Shown: positions 1 through 7,206, numbered from the stretch's first letter. The stretch: 13,585 nt of DNA from Clostridia bacterium (GCA_017621295.1 JAGATI010000022.1:1-13585), one strand, 5' to 3'. Notes: generated by a model from the sequence alone, not told the origin. Made by a program: numbers and translations.

Positions 1-976
1 AAAGATGCATGGAATTATGAATTAGGGAAAAGATTATTATCTGAATACCAAGAAAAAGGTATACAGTTAAAGGAAATTGAAAATCACAATAATATAGAAG
101 AAATGAGAAAAAAGGAAAATTCTGAGTTTTGTAATATGAAGAAAAATTTGATTATTGGAATAAGAAAAACACATAAATTTGTGGAAAATCATAAAGTATC
201 AGACTATTTAGTTCCATATACATCATCTCGGATGTATTGCTATGTGTTTATATTGTTATTTAGTTTGTAATTTTAATAAATGTTCATATTTAAGATTATT
301 TGTAAATAGGGAAGAGATGCTGGATAAAATTATTAAAGTAGCCAATAAATCGGATAAAAATCTTACATTTGAAATAGGTAGTAATAGTGATTTGATATTA
401 GAAAATACAATTACAAATAATCTTGTTTGGACAATTGAAAATTTTAGAAAATCGCCTAAGGGAATGCTTACATTTCCTACAAAATTTGATATGGTAGATC
501 CAATTTTACCATTAAATCATGATGGTAAAATAATAGTAAGAATGAGTGTAAATCCACAAGATATTATAAAACAAATTGAAATAGGTACATCACCACTAAA
601 AAATAGAGTGAAAGCAATTAATAAGCTAAAACAAGCTGGATATAAAGTTGGAATATTAATAGCACCAGTAATTTTGGTGGATAATTGGAGAAATTTATAT
701 GAAGAGCTTATAAAGTACTTAGATGAAAATTTAAGTATTGAAGTAAAAAAAGATGTATTTTTCGAAATCATTTTTATGACATATAGTTATGTTCATAGAA
801 TGATAAATAATGATGCTTTTCCAGGTAGAATCAATTTATATAATCAAGATATTATGACAGTAAGAGGAAGAGGAAAATATATGTATAAAAAGGAAGTTAA
901 AGAAGAAGGAGAAGTGTTTTTTAGAGATAAATTAAAAAAGTATTTTCCAAGTAATGAGATTTTGTATATTGTTTAG
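1..976 (+). CDS. splB: Spore photoproduct lyase, 5'-partial, read through a +1 frameshift at CGG
   Basis: Radical SAM enzyme that directly reverses the thymine dimer (spore photoproduct) in DNA of germinating spores. The first 76 visible codons (frame 1, to 228) carry the family's N-terminal part (NYELGKRLLSEY, GIRKTHKF). The zero frame then reads CGG ATG and stops at TAA 268-270. Skipping C229 gives Ser-Gly-Cys and the cluster motif CIAMCLYC (CxxxCxxC, cysteines at 233, 245, 254), then YLRLFVNREEMLD, TKFDMVDPILPL, GTSPLKNRVKA and the usual C-terminus GKYMYKK...EILYIV, ending at TAG 974-976. About 324 residues are visible of roughly 340, so only a few N-terminal residues are outside the window. 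Apart from the single base there is no stop or indel. The cysteine I recall as hydrogen donor in Bacillus enzymes (FEASCTSD region) is serine here (FEIGSNSD). Family assignment is firm; whether the gene is expressed across the shift is inference. Confidence 0.85.
226..232 (+). other. Putative +1 frameshift site TCT CGG A in splB
   Basis: Zero frame TCT CGG ATG; product frame TCT (C) GGA TGT, giving the Ser-Gly-Cys that opens the radical SAM cluster motif. The extra base is C229. The zero-frame product would end 13 codons past the CGG and would lack the whole catalytic barrel. Confidence 0.6.
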
Positions 977-984
977 AATTTGTT

Positions 985-1014
985 TCCCACAATAATGTTT
1001 TTGTGGGATTTTTT
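985..1014 (+). terminator. Rho-independent terminator after splB
   Basis: Inverted repeat TCCCACAA (985-992) and TTGTGGGA (1001-1008) with an 8-nt loop, followed directly by a run of six T. It lies 8 nt after the splB stop codon. Confidence 0.85.
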
Positions 1015-1347
1015 GTATTATTTGCATTAAAAGTTTATTTGAATTTATTAAGTAAATATTTATATGTATGTATAATATTGACAGCTTAAACATTTTTTTT
1101 GGATTAAATATGAAATAGCAAAATTTTAAGTTTAATTTAGAATTTAAAAGATGTTTCTTTTTGTTATAACAAACTAAAAGAATATATAATAGACTGTAAT
1201 CATATATATAATATAAAACGTTATAGGTTAATGGTTTTAGAGTTACTTTTTAATACATAGTGCCAATAGTCTAGGTTTATATAATATTATTAATGATATA
1301 TAAAACCAATATCCTGTAACTATAAAATAGCAAAAAGGGTTTGATTT
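1015..1347. other. AT-rich intergenic region, nothing firm
   Basis: About 330 bases between the splB terminator and the L,D-transpeptidase. Very AT-rich, with several TATAAT-like hexamers (for example 1280-1285) but none with a matching -35 at a suitable distance. No ORF with a ribosome binding site, no RNA gene and no clear repeat seen. A promoter for the downstream gene must be here but I cannot place it. Confidence 0.5.
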
Positions 1348-2023
1348 ATGAAAATGAAAAAAGGTTTAATAAGTATAACAATAATACTAATACTTATAGT
1401 AGCAATACAAATAATACATAATAATGTTATTGCAAAAAATAAAGATACATATAAAATTTTGGTAGATGTAGAATCATCTAGGTTATATTTATTTAAAAAT
1501 GATATTTTAGAAAAAGAATATAAATGTGCAGGAGGTAAGCCAAGTACACCATCTCCAATAGGAACATGGACCATAATTTCAAAAGGAAAATGGGGAGAAG
1601 GATTTGGAGGAAGCTGGATGCGGATTTGATTGTCCTTGGGGACAATTTGGGATTCATGGTACAACTGAAATCTATTCTGTTGGCTGGAGCAGTTCACATG
1701 GGTGTATAAGAATGAATAATGATGAAGTAGCTGAAGTTTATAAAATTATACCAATTGGAACAAAAGTTACTATTGTAGATGGCGTATATGGAGCTTTTGG
1801 AAAAGGTTTTCGAAATTTAAAGTCTGGTATGTATGGTTCTGATGTCATGGAGATTCAAAAGAAGTTAAAAAAGCTTGGATTTTTTTATGGAACTCCAAAT
1901 GGAAAGTTTGGTTCGGAGACAGAGGAGGCTGTGAAGAAATATTGCAGAGAAAATAATTTGTATGTAAGAAAGACGATTGATATTGAGTTACAAAAACATA
2001 TGGGGTTTGAGTTGATAGATTGA
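1348..2023 (+). CDS. L,D-transpeptidase (YkuD domain) with C-terminal peptidoglycan-binding domain, read through a +1 frameshift at CGG
   Basis: Cell-wall enzyme forming 3-3 cross-links or attaching groups to meso-diaminopimelate in peptidoglycan. Start ATG 1348 has AAAGGG 8 nt upstream. One N-terminal membrane segment (about residues 5-28) suggests an anchored extracytoplasmic protein. The YkuD domain begins at YKILVDVESSRLYLFKND and continues to GGKPSTPSPIGTWTI. After codon 91 (ATG 1618) the zero frame reads CGG ATT TGA and stops; skipping C1621 gives GFDCPWGQFGIHGT and the catalytic SSHGCIRM motif (His about 103 and 117, nucleophile Cys about 119). A peptidoglycan_binding_1 domain follows (LKSGMYGSDVMEIQKKLKKL, residues about 155-205). 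Combined length 224 residues. Without the shift the product is a 93-residue anchor with no active site. Family call is firm. Confidence 0.85.
1618..1624 (+). other. Putative +1 frameshift site ATG CGG A in the L,D-transpeptidase gene
   Basis: Zero frame ATG CGG ATT TGA; product frame ATG (C) GGA TTT GAT TGT. Extra base C1621. A GGAGG stretch (1606-1610) lies 10 nt upstream, and a 7-bp hairpin starts 5 nt after the GGA codon's first three bases (1629-1646). Confidence 0.6.
1629..1646 (+). other. Hairpin just downstream of the CGG shift site
   Basis: ATTGTCC (1629-1635), loop TTGG, GGACAAT (1640-1646): a perfect 7-bp stem, 4 nt after CGGATTT... begins. It falls inside conserved codons (DCPWGQF), so it may be coincidental; its position fits a pausing element for the ribosome. 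Confidence 0.4.
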
Positions 2024-2055
2024 AATATCAAAATTTTATTGTAGTATTTTTGTGT

Positions 2056-2070
2056 AGTATATGTTATACT
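2056..2070 (+). promoter_or_regulatory. Extended -10 promoter candidate for mtaB
   Basis: TGTTATACT (2062-2070) is an extended -10 element. It also forms the right half of the inverted repeat AGTATA-TGT-TATACT (2056-2070). No good -35 is seen. It is 115 bp before the mtaB start. Confidence 0.4.
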
Positions 2071-2184
2071 AAGACTATATAGAGAATTAAAAGAGTTAGA
2101 ACAACAAATAAATTATATATTATAGATATGTAAGGATATACAAAATAAAAATATTTAGTGTAAAATTAGAAAGAGAGTAGAAAA

Positions 2185-3508
2185 ATGAGTTGTAATAAAG
2201 TAGTAGAAGCAAAAAAAGTAGCATTTTGTACTTTGGGGTGTAAAGTTAATCAGTATGAAACAAATGGTATGATGCAAAAATTTATGGAAGCGGGATACAA
2301 AATAGTAGAATTTCATGATTTTGCAGATATTTATGTTGTTAATACTTGTACAGTAACAAATATGGCAGATAAAAAGTCAAGACAAATGCTTAGAAGAGTA
2401 AAAGAAATAAATCAAAACTCAATACTTGTTGCGGTTCGGATGTTATGTACAAGTAGCAAAAAAAGAATTAGAAAATATAGATGAAATAGATTTAGTTTTA
2501 GGTAATAATGAAAAAACTAATATACTAGAATGTATAGATGAATATATGCAAAATAATATAAAAGATGAAGTTAAAGATGTGATGCATCAGTCAGAGTTTT
2601 TAGACTTTGGTAGTGTTACATATACAGAAAAAACAAGAGCTGTAATAAAAGTTCAAGATGGTTGTGATAGATTTTGCTCATATTGTATTATTCCATATGC
2701 AAGAGGAAGAGTTAGAAGTAGAAATCCAGAAAGCATTTTAAGAGAAATTGAAGAGATAAGTAGTAAAGGAATAAAAGAAGTTGTTATTACTGGAATACAT
2801 GTTGCATCTTATGGAAGAGATTTTAAAAATTCATATAGATTAATAGATTTATTAGAAGATATAAATAAAATAGAAGGAATTAAAAGAATTAGACTTGGTT
2901 CTTTAGAGCCTACTTTAATTACACAAGAGTTTGTATCAAGATTAACGAAATTAGAAAAGATATGTGACCATTTTCATTTATCACTTCAAAGTGGATGTGA
3001 TGAAACTTTAAAGAGAATGAATAGAAAATATACAACTAATGAATTTAAAACTTGTACAGATTTATTAAAAAAAGCTTATCCTTATGTATCACTTACAACT
3101 GATATTATTGTTGGATTCCCAGGAGAAACAGATGAAGAATTTGAAAAAACATATAACTTCCTAAAAGATATAGATTTTTATAAAATGCATGTTTTTAAAT
3201 ATTCTAAAAGAAAAGGAACAAAAGCATCTGTTATGCAAAATCAGATTGATGGAAATATTAAAGAGCAAAGAAGTGCAAGACTAATTGAATTATCTAACAA
3301 TAATGAAAAAATGCATAATAACAAATATATTGGAAAAACAGTAGAAGTTCTTTTCGAAGAAAAAGATGGAGAATATATTAAAGGACATACAACAAATTAC
3401 ATAGTGGTTAAAACGAAAAATATAGATAAGATAGTAGAAAATAGTATAGAAAAAATAACAATAAATAATGCCTATGATTCAGAATTAATAGGTGATTATG
3501 TATTGTAA
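2185..3508 (+). CDS. mtaB: tRNA (N6-threonylcarbamoyladenosine(37)-C2)-methylthiotransferase, read through a +1 frameshift at CGG
   Basis: Converts t6A37 to ms2t6A37 in tRNAs reading ANN codons, using two [4Fe-4S] clusters. Start ATG 2185 follows AGAGAG. The N-terminal UPF0004 domain supplies cluster cysteines C19 (TLGCKVNQYET) and C55 (VVNTCTV). After codon 84 (GTT 2434) the zero frame reads CGG ATG and stops at TGA 2482-2484; skipping C2437 gives Val-Gly-Cys-Tyr, which is the third cluster cysteine (C86, GCYVQ). The radical SAM motif is C160xxxC164xxC167 (CDRFCSYCIIPYARG), followed by the RLGSLEP, HLSLQSGCD and DIIVGFPGETDEEF blocks and a C-terminal TRAM-like domain (YIGKTVEVLFEEKDGEY). Combined length 440 residues, normal for MtaB; TLGCKVNQ plus these blocks separates it from MiaB and RimO. 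No other lesion. Without the shift both clusters are lost. Confidence 0.88.
2434..2440 (+). other. Putative +1 frameshift site GTT CGG A in mtaB
   Basis: Zero frame GTT CGG ATG; product frame GTT (C) GGA TGT, restoring the Gly-Cys of the third N-terminal cluster cysteine. Extra base C2437. The layout, extra C then GGA TGT, is identical to the splB site. Confidence 0.6.
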
Positions 3509-3566
3509 TTTTTTATGAATTGTAATATAATTTTATATAAATTTTATAAGAAAAAGAGGAGATTAT

Positions 3567-5342
3567 ATGAAGAGTATAAATTTAAAAGAAACATACTTAA
3601 AGTTTTTTGAGGAAAAAGGACATAAAATTATTCCAAGTGCACCAGTTATTCCAGAAAATGATCCTACATGTTTATTTAATACTGCAGGAATGCAACCACT
3701 TGTTCCGTATTTAAAAGGTGAAAGTCATCCAGAAGGAACTAGATTAACAGATGTACAAAAATGTTTTCGTACAAACGATTTAGATGAGATAGGAGATAAA
3801 ACTCATCATACATTTTTCGAAATGCTTGGCAATTGGTCTTTAGGAGATTACTTTAAAAAAGAAGCAATTACTTGGAGTTTTGAACTATTAACAAAATATT
3901 TAGAAATTCCAGTAGAGAAATTGGCTGTTACAGTATTTAAAGGAAACGAAATGGTAGAAGCAGATACAGAATCTGCTGAAATTTGGAAAGCGACAGGAAT
4001 AAAACCAGAAAGAATTAAATATTTAGGAGAAGATGATAACTGGTGGCCTAACATGGAACTTACAGGCCCATGCGGACCAGATACAGAAATTTTTTATTGG
4101 CGAAGCGAAGAAAAAGTGCCAGAAGAGTTTGACCCAGAAAACGAAAATTGGGTAGAAATATGGAATAATGTTTTTATGCAATATAATCATGAACAAAACG
4201 GAGAATTTACACCACTTAAAAATAAAAATGTGGATACAGGTTTAGGTGTAGAAAGAGTAACAGCAGTATTAGAAGGTGTTACAGATAATTACAAATCATC
4301 AATTTGGAAAGATGTAATTAAAAAAATAGAAGATATTTCAAATCATTCTTATGATGATGAAAAATATACAAAGAGTATGAGAATTGTAGCAGATCATATA
4401 AGAGCAATAGTTATAATTAGTGGAGATGACGCAGGAATCAAGCCATCAAATACAGACCAAGGATATATTTTAAGAAGATTAATCCGCAGAATGATTCGTT
4501 ATGCAAAAAAACTAGATATAGATATTAATGGAAACTGGGAAAGTGAACTTGCAGAATTAATTATTAATCAATATTCAAAATATTATCATGAACTTGAAAG
4601 AAATAGAGAAATAATATTAGAAGTTATAAAAAATGAAAAAATAAAATTTAATAAAACTTTAGAAAAAGGATTAAGAGAATTTGAAAAAGCAGTTTCTCAT
4701 TTAGACGGAAATAAAATTAATAAAGACATAGCTTTTAAATTATATGATACTTATGGGTTCCCAATTGAATTAACAGTTGAACTTGCAAAAGAGTCTGGAT
4801 TAGAAGTAGATGTAGATGGGTTTAATGATAAATTTAAAGCTCATCAAGAAAAATCAAGAGCAGGATCTAATCAAAAATTTAAAGGTGGACTTGCATCTAC
4901 TGGAGATATGGAAGTTAAATATCATACAGCTACACATCTTTTAAATGCAGCACTTAAAAAGGTTTTAGGAAGTCATGTACATCAAAAAGGAAGTAATATT
5001 ACAGCTGAAAGAATGAGATTTGATTTTTCTCATGATGAAAAAATGACTCTAAGTCAAAAACAAGAAGTAGAAGACTTAGTAAATGAATATATTAAAATGT
5101 CAATACCAGTAGAAAAACTAGAAATGAATAAAGAAGAAGCTGTTAAAATGGGTGCAGAAGCAATGTTTATGGATAAATATGGAGATATTGTAACAGTATA
5201 CAAAATAGGAGATGTATCTATAGAACTTTGCGGAGGTCCTCATGTAACAAATACTTCTGAGCTTGGAAAATTTAAAATAAAAAAGGAAGAATCTAGTTCA
5301 GCAGGTGTGAGAAGAATAAAGGCTATTTTAATAGAGGAATAA
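3567..5342 (+). CDS. alaS: Alanyl-tRNA synthetase, short form lacking the C-Ala domain
   Basis: Charges tRNA-Ala with alanine in the cytoplasm. Start ATG 3567 has AGAGGAG upstream. The class II core carries motif 1 (NTAGMQPLVPYLKGE), motif 2 (QKCFRTNDLDEIG) and motif 3 (VDTGLGVERVTAVLEG), then the helical tRNA-binding domain (LRRLIRRMIRYAKKL). The editing domain has its metal site: HTATHLLNAALKK with HxxxH near residue 452 and CGGPH near 554. The protein stops at AGVRRIKAILIEE, directly after the editing domain, at 591 residues against about 870-880 for the usual bacterial enzyme; the oligomerising C-Ala domain is absent and no continuation is seen in any frame after 5342. I infer a natural short form, since the frame is otherwise intact. 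Mischarging control would rest on the cis-editing domain without C-Ala help. Confidence 0.93.
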   Translation: MKSINLKETYLKFFEEKGHKIIPSAPVIPENDPTCLFNTAGMQPLVPYLKGESHPEGTRLTDVQKCFRTNDLDEIGDKTHHTFFEMLGNWSLGDYFKKEAITWSFELLTKYLEIPVEKLAVTVFKGNEMVEADTESAEIWKATGIKPERIKYLGEDDNWWPNMELTGPCGPDTEIFYWRSEEKVPEEFDPENENWVEIWNNVFMQYNHEQNGEFTPLKNKNVDTGLGVERVTAVLEGVTDNYKSSIWKDVIKKIEDISNHSYDDEKYTKSMRIVADHIRAIVIISGDDAGIKPSNTDQGYILRRLIRRMIRYAKKLDIDINGNWESELAELIINQYSKYYHELERNREIILEVIKNEKIKFNKTLEKGLREFEKAVSHLDGNKINKDIAFKLYDTYGFPIELTVELAKESGLEVDVDGFNDKFKAHQEKSRAGSNQKFKGGLASTGDMEVKYHTATHLLNAALKKVLGSHVHQKGSNITAERMRFDFSHDEKMTLSQKQEVEDLVNEYIKMSIPVEKLEMNKEEAVKMGAEAMFMDKYGDIVTVYKIGDVSIELCGGPHVTNTSELGKFKIKKEESSSAGVRRIKAILIEE

Positions 5343-5428
5343 TTTTAGTAAAAATTGGATAAATTAAGTATAATAAATTTAATATACAAAATTATCCTAA
5401 ATTGTAAAGTTGGAGGAAAATAAGGTTG

Positions 5429-5456
5429 AATAATATCCAAAATTTGGAGTATTATT
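5429..5456 (+). other. Stem-loop in the leader of the HIT gene
   Basis: AATAATATCCA pairs with TGGAGTATTATT (one bulged G) around a 5-nt AAATT loop. It is preceded by GGAGG (5412-5416) and a TTG codon at 5426 that opens a 21-codon reading frame ending at 5491, 6 nt before the HIT start. No long T run follows, so it is not a clear terminator; it could be a leader or attenuator structure. Confidence 0.3.
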
Positions 5457-5497
5457 TATGCATATTTATGTCTTTCAGGAAAGGAATGTGATTAAAT

Positions 5498-5845
5498 ATG
5501 GAAGATTGTATTTTTTGCAAAATAATTAAAGGAGATATTCCAGCAGATAATGTTTATGAAGATGATGAGATACTTGCATTTAAAGATATAAATCCAGCAG
5601 CTCCTATTCATATATTAGTTATTCCAAAAAAACATATTAATAATCTTCTTGAAATACAAGCAGAAGATGAAATATTAATTACAAAAATATATAAAGTAAT
5701 AAATAAAATAGTAAAAGATATGAATATAGAAAAAGATGGATTTAGAGTAATAGTTAACTGTGGAAGAGATGCAGGGCAAGAAGTAATGCATTTACATTTT
5801 CACTTACTTGCAGGAAAAAAATTAGGAGATAAGATTGTAGGATAG
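5498..5845 (+). CDS. HIT-family protein (Hint-like purine nucleoside phosphoramidase)
   Basis: Small cytoplasmic hydrolase of the histidine triad superfamily; Hint-type members cleave AMP-lysine and other nucleoside phosphoramidates, including adenylate adducts released by aminoacyl-tRNA synthetases. The 115-residue protein is full length. It begins DCIFCKIIKGDIPADNVYEDDEI, has the conserved FKDINPAAPIHILVIPKKHI block, and ends with the triad HLHFHLLAGKKLG (H98, H100, H102). AAGGA lies 12 nt before the ATG, a rather long spacing. It follows alaS by 155 bp and sits in front of the sortase gene, on the same strand. The exact substrate cannot be read from the sequence. Confidence 0.92.
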   Translation: MEDCIFCKIIKGDIPADNVYEDDEILAFKDINPAAPIHILVIPKKHINNLLEIQAEDEILITKIYKVINKIVKDMNIEKDGFRVIVNCGRDAGQEVMHLHFHLLAGKKLGDKIVG

Positions 5846-5954
5846 TAAAAGAAACAATATTAAATATCAATATATATAGACAAAAGCTAATATAAATAGG
5901 TTAAATTAAATATTAATTGAAAATGCAAAAAATGTAGAATCTTGGATTTAATTA

Positions 5955-5963
5955 TGTTATAAT
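5955..5963 (+). promoter_or_regulatory. Extended -10 promoter for the sortase gene
   Basis: TGTTATAAT is a consensus TGnTATAAT extended -10, 35 bp before the sortase start. No canonical -35 is found 17 bp upstream, which is acceptable for extended -10 promoters. Confidence 0.5.
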
Positions 5964-5997
5964 AATAATGTGATTATATTTAGGAGGAATTAAAAAG

Positions 5998-6678
5998 ATG
6001 GCTGGAAAGAGATTTAATACTTTTTTAAATATAGTATTAGTAATAGTAATATTGCTTATTTTAGTTTCTATAGGTTTTATAGGTTATGAGTATTTTTATA
6101 AGAAATATAAAAATGCTACAGATGCACAAAATGAAATAGAGAAGATTGACCAATATATAGCAGAGAATAATAATTTGGTAGTTGAGGTTAGTAATGAGCC
6201 TGTAGAAGAATCTGATAAAACAAAAGATACAAATGTTACAACAAGAACATACAATCCTAATACAAATTATGGGTTGACATATAGAGGATATGGCGTTTTA
6301 GGAAAAATAGAGCTTCCTAAGGTTGGACTTATGTATCCAGTACTTGAAACTATGACTGATGCTAAATCAATAGATATTTCTGTAGCTATGCAATATGGAG
6401 TAGGATTAAATAATATAGGGAATACTGTTATCATAGGACATAATTATAGAAATGGGACTTTTTTTGGAAGTAATAAAAAATTAGTAGAAGGAGATAAAGT
6501 ATATATTACAGATTTATCAGGAAACAAAGTAGAATATACAATATATAGTAAATATTTAACGCCTCAAGAAGATTATTCTTATGCACAAAGGGATACAGGT
6601 GGTAAGAGAGAAATTACATTAGTAACTTGTCATTCAAACAATAAATATAGATTGATTTTGTGTGCAAGAGAACAATAA
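5998..6678 (+). CDS. Sortase (class D/E-like transpeptidase)
   Basis: Membrane-anchored cysteine transpeptidase that cleaves a C-terminal sorting signal and joins the surface protein to the cell wall. AGGAGG lies 9 nt upstream of the ATG. An N-terminal membrane segment covers about residues 10-32 with the catalytic domain outside. After a variable linker, the sortase fold starts at YGVLGKIELPKVGLMYPVL. Catalytic residues are all present: His148 (VIIGHNYRNGTFFG), Cys211 (TLVTCHSN) and Arg218 (YRLILCARE). Length 226 residues is usual. No substrate with an LPxTG-type signal is encoded nearby, so it may serve distant substrates. The class assignment (D/E-like rather than A or B) rests on the TLVTC context and is tentative. 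Confidence 0.9.
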   Translation: MAGKRFNTFLNIVLVIVILLILVSIGFIGYEYFYKKYKNATDAQNEIEKIDQYIAENNNLVVEVSNEPVEESDKTKDTNVTTRTYNPNTNYGLTYRGYGVLGKIELPKVGLMYPVLETMTDAKSIDISVAMQYGVGLNNIGNTVIIGHNYRNGTFFGSNKKLVEGDKVYITDLSGNKVEYTIYSKYLTPQEDYSYAQRDTGGKREITLVTCHSNNKYRLILCAREQ

Positions 6679-6863
6679 ATATTAATCTTTTAGTATATTG
6701 TGTAGATAAAAGTTAAAATGAGAAATTATTCTAAAAACGAAGGTGGAGTAAAAAAGCATATATAAAGTGCCAGTAACTTCTAGCCATTCTGAAAGCAAGT
6801 TGTTTTGTTTTCATAGTAGTAACAATTTTTGAAAAATAAAATAAAATTTTAGTGATAAAATAG
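6679..6863. other. Intergenic region between sortase and tRNA operon
   Basis: 185 bases, AT-rich. A GGTGGAG (6741-6747) and a short frame reading VPVTSSHSESKLF (from GTG 6767) look faintly coding but match nothing I know and carry no good start. No terminator hairpin recognised after the sortase gene. Confidence 0.3.
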
Positions 6864-6892
6864 TTGACAAAAATATTAAAATGGGTTAAAAT
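6864..6892 (+). promoter_or_regulatory. Promoter of the tRNA-His/tRNA-Gln operon
   Basis: TTGACA (6864-6869), 17-bp spacer, TAAAAT (6887-6892). The start of transcription would be near 6899, about 25 bp before tRNA-His. This is the best sigma-A promoter in the window. Confidence 0.75.
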
Positions 6893-6923
6893 TATAAATG
6901 CATTTGTTAAAGGGTGCAGTGAT

Positions 6924-7001
6924 GGTGGATGTAGCTCAGTTGGTTAGAGCGCTAGTTTGTGGCACTAGAGGCCGTGGGTTCGAGTCCCATCTTCCACCCC
7001 A
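6924..7001 (+). tRNA. tRNA-His (GTG)
   Basis: Cloverleaf with D stem GCTC/GAGC, anticodon stem CTAGT/ACTAG around loop TTGTGGC (anticodon GTG) and T arm with TTCGAGT. The acceptor is GTGGATG/CTTCCAC (one U-U mismatch at 6-67). The extra G at 6924 pairs with C73 at 6998, the identity element of tRNA-His. CCA is encoded (6999-7001). Confidence 0.97.
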
Positions 7002-7014
7002 TTTTAAAATACAT

Positions 7015-7089
7015 TGGGCTGTAGCCAAGCGGTAAGGCACCAGACTTTGACTCTGGCATGCGCTAGTTCGAATCTAGCCAGCCCAACCA
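7015..7089 (+). tRNA. tRNA-Gln (TTG)
   Basis: Acceptor TGGGCTG/CAGCCCA pairs fully; anticodon stem CCAGA/TCTGG around loop CTTTGAC gives anticodon TTG; T arm has TTCGAAT; CCA is encoded at 7087-7089. It lies 13 bp after tRNA-His and is surely cotranscribed. Confidence 0.97.
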
Positions 7090-7095
7090 TAAAAT

Positions 7096-7136
7096 AAATC
7101 GTAGAAACGTTGAAATATCAATGTTCTACGATTTTT
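7096..7136 (+). terminator. Terminator of the tRNA operon
   Basis: Stem of 17 bp (one G-T pair): AAATCGTAGAA-ACGTTG (7096-7112) with CAATGT-TTCTACGATTT (7118-7134), 5-6 nt loop, running into a T tract. Begins 6 nt after tRNA-Gln. Confidence 0.9.
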
Positions 7137-7137
7137 A

Positions 7138-7157
7138 TAATGCAATTTTAATGCAAC
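7138..7157 (+). repeat. Direct repeat, copy 1 (left edge of scar)
   Basis: TAATGCAATTTTAATGCAAC; recurs at 7550-7570 with one additional T. Each copy is itself a tandem of the TAATGCAA unit. The two copies flank the XRE fragment and the small ORF. Confidence 0.55.
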
Positions 7158-7206
7158 TAGACTTTTATTCCAATATTTTCGAGATAGAAATTTAATTTAT
7201 CATCTT

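Noticed and set aside
242..976. A separate 244-aa gene starting at ATG 242
   Set aside because: Its first codons are the middle of the spore photoproduct lyase cluster motif (MCLYCYL) and there is no ribosome binding site; it is the +1-frame continuation of splB.
1604..2023. A separate gene starting at ATG 1604 (MEEAGCGFDC) for the second half of the L,D-transpeptidase
   Set aside because: The first codons lie in the zero-frame coding sequence of the N-terminal half; homology begins only at GFDCPWG after the shift. It is one gene.
2426..3508. A separate gene starting at 2426 (MLRFGCYVQ)
   Set aside because: Homology to MtaB begins at GCYVQ; no ribosome site before 2426, and the N-terminal cluster domain lies in the preceding frame.
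3848..4054. Minus-strand ORF inside alaS, and similar minus-strand ORFs at 517-771, 1320-1697, 7655-7981, 8051-8278
   Set aside because: They are antisense shadows of well supported genes, without ribosome sites or recognisable domains.
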